From: Neisseriaceae bacterium
GTDB lineage: Bacteria; Pseudomonadota; Gammaproteobacteria; Burkholderiales; Neisseriaceae
Length of the DNA: 15,913 nucleotides
Direction of reading: 5' to 3'
Assembly: GCA_017989485.1 (NCBI GenBank)
Contig: JAGNPU010000005.1
Location: forward strand, 1 to 15,913
Position numbers and translations under genes: made by a program. The notes below the pieces were generated by a model that saw nothing but the letters and a program-made list of their open reading frames with translations, was not told the origin of the DNA and searched no databases. This document shows, in pieces, positions 1 to 7,467 of this stretch (within the stretch, counting starts at the first letter, position 1; every line of letters begins with the position of its first letter).

Positions 1-1
1 G

Positions 2-298
2 CTCAAGCAGGGCGCCACGCTGGTCGAGAACGTGGCCGACATTCTGGCAGAGCTGCCCTTGTATATTCAGCCTTCCCCCCCATCTACCAACCCGTCCCCC
101 ACCCAAGCCGCGCTGCCCCTGTTATCCACGCAGGCACAGGCCTGCCTAGACGCCATGGGTTTTGACCCCATCCACCCAGATGGCTTAACACAAAAACTTG
201 GCATTCCTGCTGCAGATGTGTATGCTCAATTGCTGCAATTAGAGTTATCAGGTATCGTCCACCCCTTAGCAGGTGGCCGCTTTCAAAGACTTTCCTGA
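2..298 (+). CDS. dprA: DprA (Smf), C-terminal part only, 5' end outside window
   Basis: The reading frame is open from the window edge (base 2) to TGA at 296-298, giving 98 residues of a protein that starts upstream. DprA binds incoming single-stranded DNA in the cytoplasm and loads RecA during natural transformation. The visible part begins LKQGATLVENVADILAEL, which is like the end of the Rossmann-type DprA core where the family has a lysine-rich 'IxxGAxLV' segment followed by a helix. A Pro/Ser/Thr-rich linker comes next, then about 60 residues ending in a small winged-helix-like domain (LTQKLGIPAADVYAQLLQLELSGIV...), as in the DprA C-terminal domain. An internal GTG at 32 could be mistaken for a start but lies inside the conserved part. 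The gene is followed after 27 bp by smg, the usual dprA-smg order. The N-terminal core cannot be judged from this window. Confidence 0.9.
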   Translation, partial: LKQGATLVENVADILAELPLYIQPSPPSTNPSPTQAALPLLSTQAQACLDAMGFDPIHPDGLTQKLGIPAADVYAQLLQLELSGIVHPLAGGRFQRLS

Positions 299-325
299 AA
301 ATACAACTCATTAAGAGAATATAAT

Positions 326-784
326 ATGTTTGAAGTGTTTACTTTTTTAATCGAAAACTTCCAAGATTTGGCCGATTGCCCGCCACGGGAAGATTTGGGT
401 GCCTATCTCGAGCACGCTGGTTTTGATCAAGTAGACATCGTGGACGCTTTAGATTGGCTAGACCGTCTGCGCCAGCCCCAAATCTTTGATTATCCCGCTT
501 TGGAATTAAGTCATGGCATGCGTGTCTATACCGCAGAAGAACATGCTTATTTACCCGACGACGTGTGGGGCCTGATGCAGTTCTTGGAAACCGAACAGGC
601 CATTAATGCGCTGCAACGGGAGATCATCATCGATGCGCTGATGCAGCTGCCGCACGATGAAGTCACCCCTAAAAACACCAAAATGCTCACCTTAATCGTG
701 CTGTGGGCACAAGAATCGGAACTGCCGGTCTTGATTGGAGACGAACTACTAGCCGCCATTCAAGGCGAACCTACCATGCAATAG
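326..784 (+). CDS. smg: Smg family protein (DUF494)
   Basis: This 152-residue protein has the Smg/DUF494 start (MFEVFTFLIENF) and the acidic, helix-rich character of the family. It contains the repeated 'L..AGF...DI..ALDWL..L' pattern at about residues 25-50 and a C-terminal helical segment. Its length is normal for the family. No catalytic motif, signal peptide or membrane segment is visible, so it should be cytoplasmic, and the family's molecular function is not established. The start at 326 is preceded by the purine-rich AAGAGA (313-318). It lies between dprA (27 bp gap) and topA (47 bp gap), probably in one transcript. In E. coli smg sits beside smf (dprA) and a small topoisomerase-like zinc-finger gene, so a topA neighbour fits. 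Identification rests on sequence character and context. Confidence 0.93.
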   Translation: MFEVFTFLIENFQDLADCPPREDLGAYLEHAGFDQVDIVDALDWLDRLRQPQIFDYPALELSHGMRVYTAEEHAYLPDDVWGLMQFLETEQAINALQREIIIDALMQLPHDEVTPKNTKMLTLIVLWAQESELPVLIGDELLAAIQGEPTMQ

Positions 785-789
785 CTTAT

Positions 790-813
790 GATTGCCTTCT
801 GGGCAATCTTTTT
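790..813 (+). terminator. Terminator-like hairpin between smg and topA
   Basis: GATTGCC (790-796) and GGCAATC (802-808) form a perfect 7-bp stem with a 5-base loop, followed at once by five T (809-813). This is the form of a modest intrinsic terminator or attenuator. It begins 5 bases after the smg stop and ends 18 bases before the topA start, so it may reduce read-through into topA. The T run is short, so partial read-through is plausible. Confidence 0.55.
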
Positions 814-831
814 ATATCGGTTACAGAGTAT

Positions 832-3138
832 ATGTCGAAAAACTTATTAATTGTCGAGTCGCCCTCTAAGGCCAAAACATTAAAAAAATATTTAGGCAGT
901 GACTATGAGGTCTTGGCTTCATACGGTCACGTGCGCGATCTGGTGCCCAAAACGGGCGCCGTGGATCCTGACAACGATTTCAAAATGAAATATCAGTTGG
1001 TCAGCCGCAACAGCAAGCACGTCGACGCCATTGTCAGCGCCGCCAAAGATGCGGAAAACCTTTATCTGGCCACTGACCCGGATAGGGAAGGCGAGGCGAT
1101 TTCTTGGCACTTACAGGAAATCATTGCCAGCAAGAAAAACCTCAAACACCTCAAGCCTATGCGCGTGGTGTTTCACGAGGTCACCAAAAATGCGGTGCTT
1201 GAGGCCTTGGCCAATCCGCGCGAGCTGTCTTTAGACCTGGTCGACGCCCAGCAGGCCCGACGCGCCCTAGATTACCTAGTGGGCTTTAACCTGTCGCCGC
1301 TGTTGTGGAAAAAAATACGCCGCGGCCTGTCCGCCGGCCGCGTGCAAAGCCCGGCCCTGCGCCTGATTTGCGAACGCGAAAATGAAATCAAAGCCTTTGT
1401 CACCCAAGAATACTGGTCGATGCACTTTGACAGCCATAAAGGCCGTCAAAAATTCACCGCCAAGCTGACCCATTTCAACGGCAACAAGCTCGATCAGTTC
1501 GCCATGGGCACCGACGAAGCGCAGCAAACCATCTTAGATCAGCTCACCGGCAAAGAAGCCGTGGTGACCACGATTGAAAAGAAAAAACGCACCCGTAATC
1601 CGGCCGCGCCGTTCACCACCTCGACCCTGCAACAAGAGGGCGTGCGTAAACTGGGCATGACCACCGACCGCACCATGCGTACGGCACAACAGCTGTATGA
1701 AGGCATGGACGTGGGCCAAGGCCCCATCGGCTTGATTACCTATATGCGTACCGATTCGGTGACGCTGGCGCAAGAAGCGCTGACTGAAATTCGCCATTAC
1801 ATCGAAAACAAGATGGACAGCGACCACCTGCCGAAAACGCCGAATACCTATAAAACCCGCGCCCAAAATGCGCAAGAGGCGCATGAGGCCATCCGCCCCA
1901 CCTCGGTTTATCGCACCCCAGAAGCGGTCAAACCGTTTTTGACCGCCGACCAGTTCCGCTTATACCAAATGATTTGGAAGCGCACCGTGGCCAGCCAAAT
2001 GGCCAAGGCCAAATTTGACACCACCAGCGTCGACATCAGCATGGGGGACGGCGTGTTCCGCGTGACCGGTCAAGTCATGACGTTTGCCGGCTTCTTGGCC
2101 GTTTACGAAGAAGACGTCGACGACAACAGCGACAAAGAAGACCAGGCCAAGCTGCCAGCGCTGAATGAAGGCGACGTTTTGCCGGTAGACAAACTCTACG
2201 GCGAGCAGCACTTTACCCAGCCGCCACCGCGCTTCTCGGAAGCCTCGTTGGTCAAATCACTAGAAGAATTTGGCATTGGCCGTCCCTCGACCTACGCCAG
2301 CATTATTTCGACGCTGAAAGACCGCGAATACGTGACCGTCGATCAAAAACGCTTCTTGCCGACCGACACCGGCGACATTGTGAACAAGTTTTTGACCGAA
2401 CACTTCGGCCAATACGTGGACTATAACTTTACCGCCAAGCTGGAAAACCAGCTGGACGAGATTGCCAAAGGCGAGCGTAAGTGGATTCCAGTGATGGAAA
2501 AATTCTGGGACGGCTTTCACAAGCAGGTCAAAGAAAAAGAAGACATTCCACGCGCCGAAATCACCACCGAGATGTTGGAAGAGGTGTGCCCTAAGTGTAA
2601 CGCTCACCCGCTCATGATCCGCTTTGGCAAGCGCGGCCGCTTTATTGGCTGCTCTGGCTATCCCGAATGTGATTACACCCGTGACGTCAACGCCACCGCA
2701 GAAGAAGCCGCCAAAGAGGCGGAAGAACCCACCGTGGTCGAAGGCCGTACCTGTCCTAAATGCGACAGCGAACTGGTGTACAAAAAAGGCCGTTACGGTA
2801 AGTTTATTGGCTGTAGCAATTACCCAAAATGTAAGCACATCGAGCCTTTGGAGAAACCCAAAGACACCGGCATTGAGTGTCCTGAATGTAAAAAAGGCCA
2901 TTTGATTGAGCGTAAAAGCCGCTACGGCAAACTGTTCTACAGCTGCGAAACCTACCCAACGTGTAAATACGCCACCTGGAATCCGCCGATTGAAGAGCCC
3001 TGCCCGCAGTGCGCCTGGCCGATTTTGACCATTAAGGTCACCAAGCGCCGCGGCACGGAAAAGGTTTGTCCGCAAAAAGAATGTGGTTACGCCGAACAAA
3101 TCGAGCCGCCGGAAGGCAAAAAAGACGAAGAGGCCTAA
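832..3138 (+). CDS. topA: DNA topoisomerase I (type IA, omega protein)
   Basis: This 768-residue enzyme relaxes negative supercoils by transient cleavage of one strand. The Toprim domain shows IVESPSKAK with Glu9 and the acidic cluster D82-P-D-R-E-G-E88. The active-site tyrosine is Tyr304 in YMRTDS, followed by the HEAIRPT segment. The C-terminus carries four CxxC-type zinc ribbons starting near residues 586, 641, 683 and 724, the last more divergent (CPQC...CPQKEC). I chose ATG 832 because the conserved N-terminus starts exactly there. The frame is open upstream to 703, but that stretch overlaps smg and resembles nothing in the family. The ribosome-binding site is weak (CAGAG). The gene is the last of dprA-smg-topA and is followed by a clear terminator. 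No key residue is missing. Confidence 0.98.
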   Translation: MSKNLLIVESPSKAKTLKKYLGSDYEVLASYGHVRDLVPKTGAVDPDNDFKMKYQLVSRNSKHVDAIVSAAKDAENLYLATDPDREGEAISWHLQEIIASKKNLKHLKPMRVVFHEVTKNAVLEALANPRELSLDLVDAQQARRALDYLVGFNLSPLLWKKIRRGLSAGRVQSPALRLICERENEIKAFVTQEYWSMHFDSHKGRQKFTAKLTHFNGNKLDQFAMGTDEAQQTILDQLTGKEAVVTTIEKKKRTRNPAAPFTTSTLQQEGVRKLGMTTDRTMRTAQQLYEGMDVGQGPIGLITYMRTDSVTLAQEALTEIRHYIENKMDSDHLPKTPNTYKTRAQNAQEAHEAIRPTSVYRTPEAVKPFLTADQFRLYQMIWKRTVASQMAKAKFDTTSVDISMGDGVFRVTGQVMTFAGFLAVYEEDVDDNSDKEDQAKLPALNEGDVLPVDKLYGEQHFTQPPPRFSEASLVKSLEEFGIGRPSTYASIISTLKDREYVTVDQKRFLPTDTGDIVNKFLTEHFGQYVDYNFTAKLENQLDEIAKGERKWIPVMEKFWDGFHKQVKEKEDIPRAEITTEMLEEVCPKCNAHPLMIRFGKRGRFIGCSGYPECDYTRDVNATAEEAAKEAEEPTVVEGRTCPKCDSELVYKKGRYGKFIGCSNYPKCKHIEPLEKPKDTGIECPECKKGHLIERKSRYGKLFYSCETYPTCKYATWNPPIEEPCPQCAWPILTIKVTKRRGTEKVCPQKECGYAEQIEPPEGKKDEEA

Positions 3139-3156
3139 GCCTTTCTCGCCTAAGCT

Positions 3157-3188
3157 AACCAGAGCGCCCACGGCCCTCTGGTTTTTTT
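3157..3188 (+). terminator. Intrinsic terminator after topA
   Basis: AACCAGAG (3157-3164) pairs with CTCTGGTT (3176-3183) around an 11-base loop. A run of seven T (3182-3188) starts at the 3' foot of the stem. It lies 18 bases after the topA stop and ends the dprA-smg-topA transcript ahead of proB. Confidence 0.88.
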
Positions 3189-3253
3189 ACGCATTCAGGC
3201 CCATAATCCTGATGAGCACTTGCCGCATGACCAACCCCTATCTGTGAACTGAC

Positions 3254-4399
3254 ATGATCGACAATATTTCTTCTTTACAAGACGCCCAAACCATCGTGGT
3301 CAAAGTGGGCTCCAGCCTGGTCACCAATGAAGGTGAAGGCGTCAACCTGGTCGCCTTAAGCAATTGGGCGGCGCAAATTGCGGCGCTGAAAAACATGGGC
3401 AAAAAAGTGGTTTTGGTGTCCAGCGGCGCCATTGCCGAAGGGCTGAAACGCCTGCAGTGGCAGGTCCGCCCCAAGGCGATTAACGAATTGCAAGCGGCGG
3501 CGGCCGTCGGCCAAATGGGCCTGGCACAGGCCTATGAGCAGGTTTTTTCCAAGCAGGGCATCCAAACCGCCCAAATTTTGCTCACCCATGAAGACCTGGC
3601 CGACCGCACCCGTTATTTAAATGCCAAAAGCACCTTAAAAACGCTGTTGGCCTTAAACATCTTGCCGATTATTAATGAAAACGACACCGTCACCACCACA
3701 GAGATCAAGCTGGGCGACAACGACACCCTGGGCGCCTTGGTGACCAACCTGTTGGAAGCCGATGCGCTGGTGATTTTAACCGATCAGGTGGGCCTCTATG
3801 ATGCCGACCCGCGCAAAAACCCCAATGCCCAGTTCATCAGCCGTGCCCAAGCCGGCCAGCCTGAACTCGAGGCCATGGCCGGCGGTGCCGGCTCTAGCGT
3901 CGGCACCGGCGGCATGTACACCAAAATCATCGCCGCCAAACGCGCCGCCGTCAGCGGTGCCGCCACCGTCATCGCCTCAGGCCACGAGGCCAACGTGTTG
4001 GTGCGCCTGGCCCAGGGCGAGGCCATAGGCACCTTCCTGAGCCCCAGCAAAACCCGCCTGAATGCGCGTCAGCAATGGCTTATGGGGCATTTGCATGTGT
4101 CTGGCGAGATCACCATTGATCAAGGCGCCGTCTTGGCCCTCACCCAAAAACACTCTAGCCTATTGCCCATAGGCTGTATGGGCGTCAGCGGTGATTTTTT
4201 ACGCGGCGAGGTGATTGCCATTTTAAACCCCAACGGCGAGGAAATTGCCCGCGGCTTGATCAACTACAATGCCCAAGAGGCGCGCCTGCTGTGCCGCACC
4301 CCCTCACACCAAATTGAGGCCAAGCTAGGCTATCGGGCCGAAGAAGAATTGGTCCACCGCGACAACCTGGTGCTGCGTCTGGCCTATCGCGGTGACTGA
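3254..4399 (+). CDS. proB: Glutamate 5-kinase (gamma-glutamyl kinase), first step of proline synthesis
   Basis: This 381-residue cytoplasmic enzyme phosphorylates glutamate with ATP to gamma-glutamyl phosphate. The amino-acid-kinase domain covers about residues 12-260, with Lys17 in VVKVGSS, SSGAI (56-60), NENDTV (141-146), the GDND acidic loop (155-158), TDQ.GLY (176-182) and GTGGMYTK (217-224). A PUA domain follows at about 283-361, the full-length two-domain form seen in E. coli. ATG 3254 is the only fitting start, because an in-frame ATG at 3227 runs into a TGA. The Shine-Dalgarno is poor. CATAAT at 3202-3207 could be a -10 box, but I see no good -35. The partner gene proA is not adjacent, and the next gene downstream is phoB. 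Proline feedback inhibition is expected from the family and is not visible here. Confidence 0.97.
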   Translation: MIDNISSLQDAQTIVVKVGSSLVTNEGEGVNLVALSNWAAQIAALKNMGKKVVLVSSGAIAEGLKRLQWQVRPKAINELQAAAAVGQMGLAQAYEQVFSKQGIQTAQILLTHEDLADRTRYLNAKSTLKTLLALNILPIINENDTVTTTEIKLGDNDTLGALVTNLLEADALVILTDQVGLYDADPRKNPNAQFISRAQAGQPELEAMAGGAGSSVGTGGMYTKIIAAKRAAVSGAATVIASGHEANVLVRLAQGEAIGTFLSPSKTRLNARQQWLMGHLHVSGEITIDQGAVLALTQKHSSLLPIGCMGVSGDFLRGEVIAILNPNGEEIARGLINYNAQEARLLCRTPSHQIEAKLGYRAEEELVHRDNLVLRLAYRGD

Positions 4400-4440
4400 T
4401 TGTGACAGGCCCCTGATCAAGACCCTGGGTTTGTCACAAT
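4399..4440. repeat. Perfect 9-bp inverted repeat between proB and phoB
   Basis: ATTGTGACA (4399-4407) is the exact reverse complement of TGTCACAAT (4432-4440). The pairing can extend inward through two G-T wobbles and three C-G pairs, leaving a loop of about 14 bases. There is no T run, so it is not a standard terminator. Each arm contains a GTCAC/GTGAC core like the PhoB half-site, so it may be part of an operator region as well as, or instead of, a 3' hairpin of the proB mRNA. Confidence 0.6.
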
Positions 4441-4448
4441 CCCGTCAC
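4431..4448 (+). promoter_or_regulatory. Candidate Pho box upstream of phoB
   Basis: TTGTCAC (4431-4437) and CCGTCAC (4442-4448) are direct 7-base repeats starting 11 bases apart, the exact geometry of the PhoB site (two CTGTCAT-like heptamers with a 4-base AT-rich spacer). Each heptamer matches 5 of 7 consensus bases. A third half-site, CTGTCAC on the minus strand (4402-4408), lies just upstream. TAAGCT (4459-4464) is a weak possible -10 placed about 10 bases after the box, as at PhoB-activated promoters. This suggests positive autoregulation of phoBR during phosphate limitation. Confidence 0.65.
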
Positions 4449-4495
4449 ATAAAGCGGTTAAGCTAGGCCCATACAAGACTCTTTAAGGAACCACC

Positions 4496-5194
4496 ATGCC
4501 CGTCACCGTCCTGGTTGTAGAAGATGAAGCCGCCATCATGACCCTGATTAAGTTTACCCTCAGCCAAGCAGGGTTTACGGTCTTGGCGGCCGAAAGCATA
4601 GAAGAAGCCCAGCCGCTGCTGGCGCAAAGCCTGCCGGACGTGGTGTTGTTGGATTGGATGTTGCCGGGCATGTCGGGGGTGCAGTTTACCAAGCAGCTGC
4701 GGCAAGACCCGCGCAGCAAAGACTTGCCGATTATTTTGCTGACCGCCCGCGGCGACGAGCTGGACAAAGAGCAAGGCCTTAACGGCGGCGCTGACGACTA
4801 TTTGACCAAGCCGTTTTCGCCACGGGAACTGGTGGCCCGCATCAACGCGCTGCTGCGCCGCCGCGCACCGCAAAAAACCGACACGTCCGTCCACATTGAA
4901 GGCCTGACCCTAGACCCAACCGAACACGTGGTCAGCGCCCAGGGCCAAGTATTGCCCTTCGGCCCCACCGAATTTAAGTTACTGCATTTTTTCATGACCC
5001 ACACCGAGCGGGTGTACTCCCGTCGCCAGCTATTAGACCTGGTCTGGGGCGACCATGTGTTTGTGGAAGAACGCACCGTCGACGTCCACATTCGCCGCCT
5101 GCGTAAGGCACTGGCCGTTGGCGGCTGCGAACACCTGATCCAAACCGTCCGCGGTGCTGGCTATCGCTTATCCACCAAACCCCAGACGTCCTAA
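4496..5194 (+). CDS. phoB: Phosphate regulon response regulator PhoB (OmpR family)
   Basis: This 232-residue transcription factor is activated by phosphorylation when phosphate is scarce and binds Pho boxes next to sigma-70. The receiver domain spans residues 1-122, with acidic pocket D10/E11, phospho-acceptor Asp53 in LLDWMLPG, Thr83 and Lys105 in the TKPFSP motif. The winged-helix DNA-binding domain is at about 132-228. The stretches FGPTEFKLLHFFMTH and ERTVDVHIRRLRKAL are almost those of E. coli PhoB and separate it from other OmpR-type regulators. The start is fixed by AAGGAA (4485-4490), five bases upstream of ATG. phoR follows after 5 bases, so the two are probably translationally coupled. 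No pst or phoU genes are in the window. The upstream Pho box suggests autoregulation. Confidence 0.97.
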   Translation: MPVTVLVVEDEAAIMTLIKFTLSQAGFTVLAAESIEEAQPLLAQSLPDVVLLDWMLPGMSGVQFTKQLRQDPRSKDLPIILLTARGDELDKEQGLNGGADDYLTKPFSPRELVARINALLRRRAPQKTDTSVHIEGLTLDPTEHVVSAQGQVLPFGPTEFKLLHFFMTHTERVYSRRQLLDLVWGDHVFVEERTVDVHIRRLRKALAVGGCEHLIQTVRGAGYRLSTKPQTS

Positions 5195-5199
5195 CCCTT

Positions 5200-6522
5200 A
5201 TGATTAGCCGATTTTTTTTAAAAAACCTTCTGACCCTTGGCCTGTGCCTGATTCCGCCGTTCATCGTCGGCGCCCACACCGGCAGCAGCGAAACCGCTCT
5301 TTGGGTCTTTATGGTGTTACTGGGCACCTGGCTGGTGGGCCACCTCTACCAAATCGGCCTGCTCATCCGCTGGCTTAAACGCCCCAAGGTACGCAGCGTC
5401 CCCCGCGGCATCGGCACCTGGCGCCCTATTTTTGCCACACTCCTGCGCCAAACCAAGAGCCGCAAGCGCCGCAAGCAAAAGCTCAGCACCGCCCTGCTGC
5501 GCTTTAACGCCGCCGCCGAGGCCATGCCCAACGGCGTCATTATTCTGGACGCAGACGGCCGCATCGAATGGTTTAACCAGCTGGCCCTCACCCACTTTAA
5601 TTTAGACCGCAGTGCCGACACCAAGGGCATTTTGAAAAACCTCATCCGCGCGCCAGCATTCCATGCCTTCTTAGAGCAGCCCTTGATTGCCCAAAACCAA
5701 CTCAAGCTGACCTTGCCCAAGGGGCCTTATTTGGAACGGGTGTTGCAAATCAGCCTCACCCCTTTTGACGGCAGCTATCGCCTGCTGATCAGCCAAGATT
5801 TAACCGACCTCGAACAGCTGCACGCCACCCGCACCGACTTTATTGCCAACGTGTCTCACGAATTGCGCACGCCGCTGACCGTCATCAATGGGTTTTTGGA
5901 AACCCTGGCCGACCTCCCCGACTTAGACCGTCCCCAACAGCAGGAATTTATTGGCTTAATGCAGTCAGAAGCCTCACGCATGCACAGCTTGGTGAGCGAT
6001 TTACTCACGCTGTCGCGGCTGGAAAGCAAACAAGAATGCCAAGACCAAGAAACGATTAACCTGTCGGCCTTGACCGAGCAAATCGCCCAAGCTGCCAAAA
6101 ACCTGTCGCAAGGCCAGCACCTCATCACCGCCAAAATCGAGCCTGACCTATGGGCACAAGGCAGCCATGGCGACCTGTATGCCGCCTTAAGCAATCTGGC
6201 CTTTAACGCCGTACGCTATACGCCTGCCACAGGCCAGATTGAGATTTTATTGAGTAAAAAAGGCCAGGATGCTTACTTTTCGGTCAGCGACACGGGCTTG
6301 GGCATCGCCCAAGAACACCTGACCCGACTCACCGAACGCTTTTATCGCGTCGACACCGGCCGCACCCGTAAGCTTGGCGGCACCGGCTTAGGCTTAGCCA
6401 TCACCAAGCATGTCCTGGCCTTACACCAAACCGAGCTAAAAGTCGTCAGCATTGTGGGCAAGGGCAGCACCTTTAGCACCCGCTTGAAACGCTGTGCCAC
6501 GCCGACATCGGATGAGCCTTAA
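5200..6522 (+). CDS. phoR: Phosphate regulon sensor histidine kinase PhoR
   Basis: This 440-residue inner-membrane kinase is the partner of PhoB. Two hydrophobic segments (about residues 7-24 and 32-56) are separated by only a few residues, so there is almost no periplasmic sensing domain. This is typical of PhoR, which senses phosphate through the Pst/PhoU complex. A basic stretch (about 84-95) leads into a PAS domain (about 100-205). HisKA follows with the phosphorylated His220 in FIANVSHELRTPL, then the ATPase domain with N-box Asn336, G1 box DTGLGIA (364-370), F-box FYRVD (381-385) and G2 box GGTGLGLA (393-400). All catalytic motifs are intact. The start is 5 bases after the phoB stop with little Shine-Dalgarno, which suggests coupling to phoB translation. 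The gene ends at a repeat-containing gap facing the convergent tetR. Confidence 0.95.
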   Translation: MISRFFLKNLLTLGLCLIPPFIVGAHTGSSETALWVFMVLLGTWLVGHLYQIGLLIRWLKRPKVRSVPRGIGTWRPIFATLLRQTKSRKRRKQKLSTALLRFNAAAEAMPNGVIILDADGRIEWFNQLALTHFNLDRSADTKGILKNLIRAPAFHAFLEQPLIAQNQLKLTLPKGPYLERVLQISLTPFDGSYRLLISQDLTDLEQLHATRTDFIANVSHELRTPLTVINGFLETLADLPDLDRPQQQEFIGLMQSEASRMHSLVSDLLTLSRLESKQECQDQETINLSALTEQIAQAAKNLSQGQHLITAKIEPDLWAQGSHGDLYAALSNLAFNAVRYTPATGQIEILLSKKGQDAYFSVSDTGLGIAQEHLTRLTERFYRVDTGRTRKLGGTGLGLAITKHVLALHQTELKVVSIVGKGSTFSTRLKRCATPTSDEP

Positions 6523-6527
6523 AAGTA

Positions 6528-6741
6528 GCCTGTGGATAAGATAAGTTGTGGGTAAGCGTGGCGCCAATCATGATTTAGTGACGGCCAACATGCGGTAGCG
6601 TGGGTCAAGCGCAGCGGACCCACGGCCCCAGCACAAAAGCCAAACCCCGTGGGTCGCGACCCACGCTACGCCAGCAGAGCCATCAACAGACTATGGTTTA
6701 TCGCGCAACCACCCCTTTCGTAGGGTACGCCTGTGGATAAG
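6528..6741. repeat. 13-bp direct repeats carrying DnaA-box words, flanking the REP pair
   Basis: GCCTGTGGATAAG occurs at 6528-6540 and again at 6729-6741. With the next nine bases the two copies match at 19 of 22 positions. Each contains TGTGGATAA, the reverse complement of the perfect DnaA box TTATCCACA (6531-6539 and 6732-6740). A one-mismatch word, TGTGGGTAA, follows at 6547-6555. The two copies bracket the REP-like element. The repeat is plain in the sequence, but a DnaA-binding role is only possible. Confidence 0.7.
6595..6669. repeat. Pair of inverted REP-like hairpins (BIME-like element)
   Basis: The outer arms GTAGCGTGGGTC (6595-6606) and GACCCACGCTAC (6658-6669) are perfect inverted repeats. 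Inside are two hairpins with the same stem. The first is CGTGGGTC (6599-6606) with GACCCACG (6617-6624) and a 10-base loop. The second is an 18-bp perfect palindrome at 6648-6665. Each hairpin has GTAG directly at its 5' foot, the first read on + and the second read on -. This is the hallmark of REP sequences moved by TnpA-REP (RAYT) transposases, here as an inverted pair. It lies between the convergent phoR and tetR, a usual REP location. Neither hairpin has a T run, so they are not ordinary terminators. Confidence 0.75.
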
Positions 6742-6766
6742 GCACGTTGTAAAACCTGTCGAGCGC

Positions 6767-7363
6767 TCACCCACCATCACAGCGAAAGCCGGCCAACATA
6801 TGGCGGTACATGGCCTGAGACTCAACCAAAGCCGCCTGGGCCAAAGCCACCCGGCCAATTCGAAAAGACGCCTCCATTAAGGCCCCATTGAGCATGGTCG
6901 CCAAGAGTTCGGTGGGGGCGGCGATCATTACGGCCTCTTCTTGTAATTGTTGTAATAAATCTTGTAAAGACAGCACGCAGCCCCGACGGCTGGCCTCTAA
7001 ATCGTCGCTGCTCAACACCGCAGGCGCATCGCGCAGTAAAATCCGTTGCACTTCTGGCTCTAAACTCATGGCCAAATACTCATCACAACGCGCCAACAGT
7101 GCCGACCACGCGTTGGGCTGCGCCGCCGCCAGCACGTCTAAACGCCGATTCAGCACCTCATCCAAATTTAACGCCACGGCCAAAAACAGGCCTTCTTTGT
7201 TGCCAAAATGATGATACAGCGCCCCGCGGGTGAGGCCGACGGCCGCGGTTAAGTCATCCATGACCGTGTCGGCATAGCCTTTCTCGGTAAACCATTGCTG
7301 GGCGGTGGCCAACAGTTTGGCACGGGTGTCGGCCATCATCTGGGCACGGGTTTGACGGGTCAT
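6767..7363 (-). CDS. TetR/AcrR-family transcriptional repressor
   Basis: This 198-residue protein has a typical TetR N-terminal helix-turn-helix domain (about residues 12-58: TRAKLLATAQQWF, then LTAAVGLTRGALYHHFGNKEGLF). The C-terminal half is helical and variable and binds an unknown ligand. I chose ATG at 7363 because family members begin a few residues before the first helix. In-frame ATGs at 7381 and 7390 are possible and would add up to nine residues, but none has a convincing Shine-Dalgarno. The gene is divergent from an MFS transporter, and the gap holds a large palindrome over both promoters. This is the usual layout of a repressor that controls its own gene and an exporter. The inducing compound cannot be read from the sequence. 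Confidence 0.92.
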   Translation of the reverse strand: MTRQTRAQMMADTRAKLLATAQQWFTEKGYADTVMDDLTAAVGLTRGALYHHFGNKEGLFLAVALNLDEVLNRRLDVLAAAQPNAWSALLARCDEYLAMSLEPEVQRILLRDAPAVLSSDDLEASRRGCVLSLQDLLQQLQEEAVMIAAPTELLATMLNGALMEASFRIGRVALAQAALVESQAMYRHMLAGFRCDGG

Positions 7364-7394
7364 GGGTTTGCCTATGAACATAATGCACACATAT

Positions 7395-7423
7395 TAATTG
7401 ACATACACTGCGTATGTCAATTA
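7395..7423. promoter_or_regulatory. Palindromic operator with divergent -35 boxes for tetR and MFS genes
   Basis: TAATTGACATAC (7395-7406) and GTATGTCAATTA (7412-7423) are perfect 12-bp inverted arms around a 5-base centre, a 29-bp site of TetR-operator form. Each arm contains a perfect TTGACA. On + it is at 7398-7403, followed 18 bases later by TACAGT (7422-7427). On - it is at 7420-7415, followed 18 bases later by TAATAT. A bound repressor would cover both -35 boxes and shut off both genes. The palindrome is certain, while the promoter assignment is inference. Confidence 0.85.
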
Positions 7424-7467
7424 CAGTAGCGAACGATTCACGCCTTCCTACTTTATTTGGAGTTCGT

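Noticed and set aside
2260..3171. A 303-codon open frame on the minus strand across topA
   Set aside because: It is wholly antisense to the conserved zinc-ribbon part of topA, has odd Phe/Ala-rich composition and no recognisable domain, so it is a shadow of strong codon bias in topA.
6523..6766. Hairpins as phoR or tetR terminators
   Set aside because: The stems are strong but have no T run on either strand. The GTAG feet and inverted pairing fit REP elements better.
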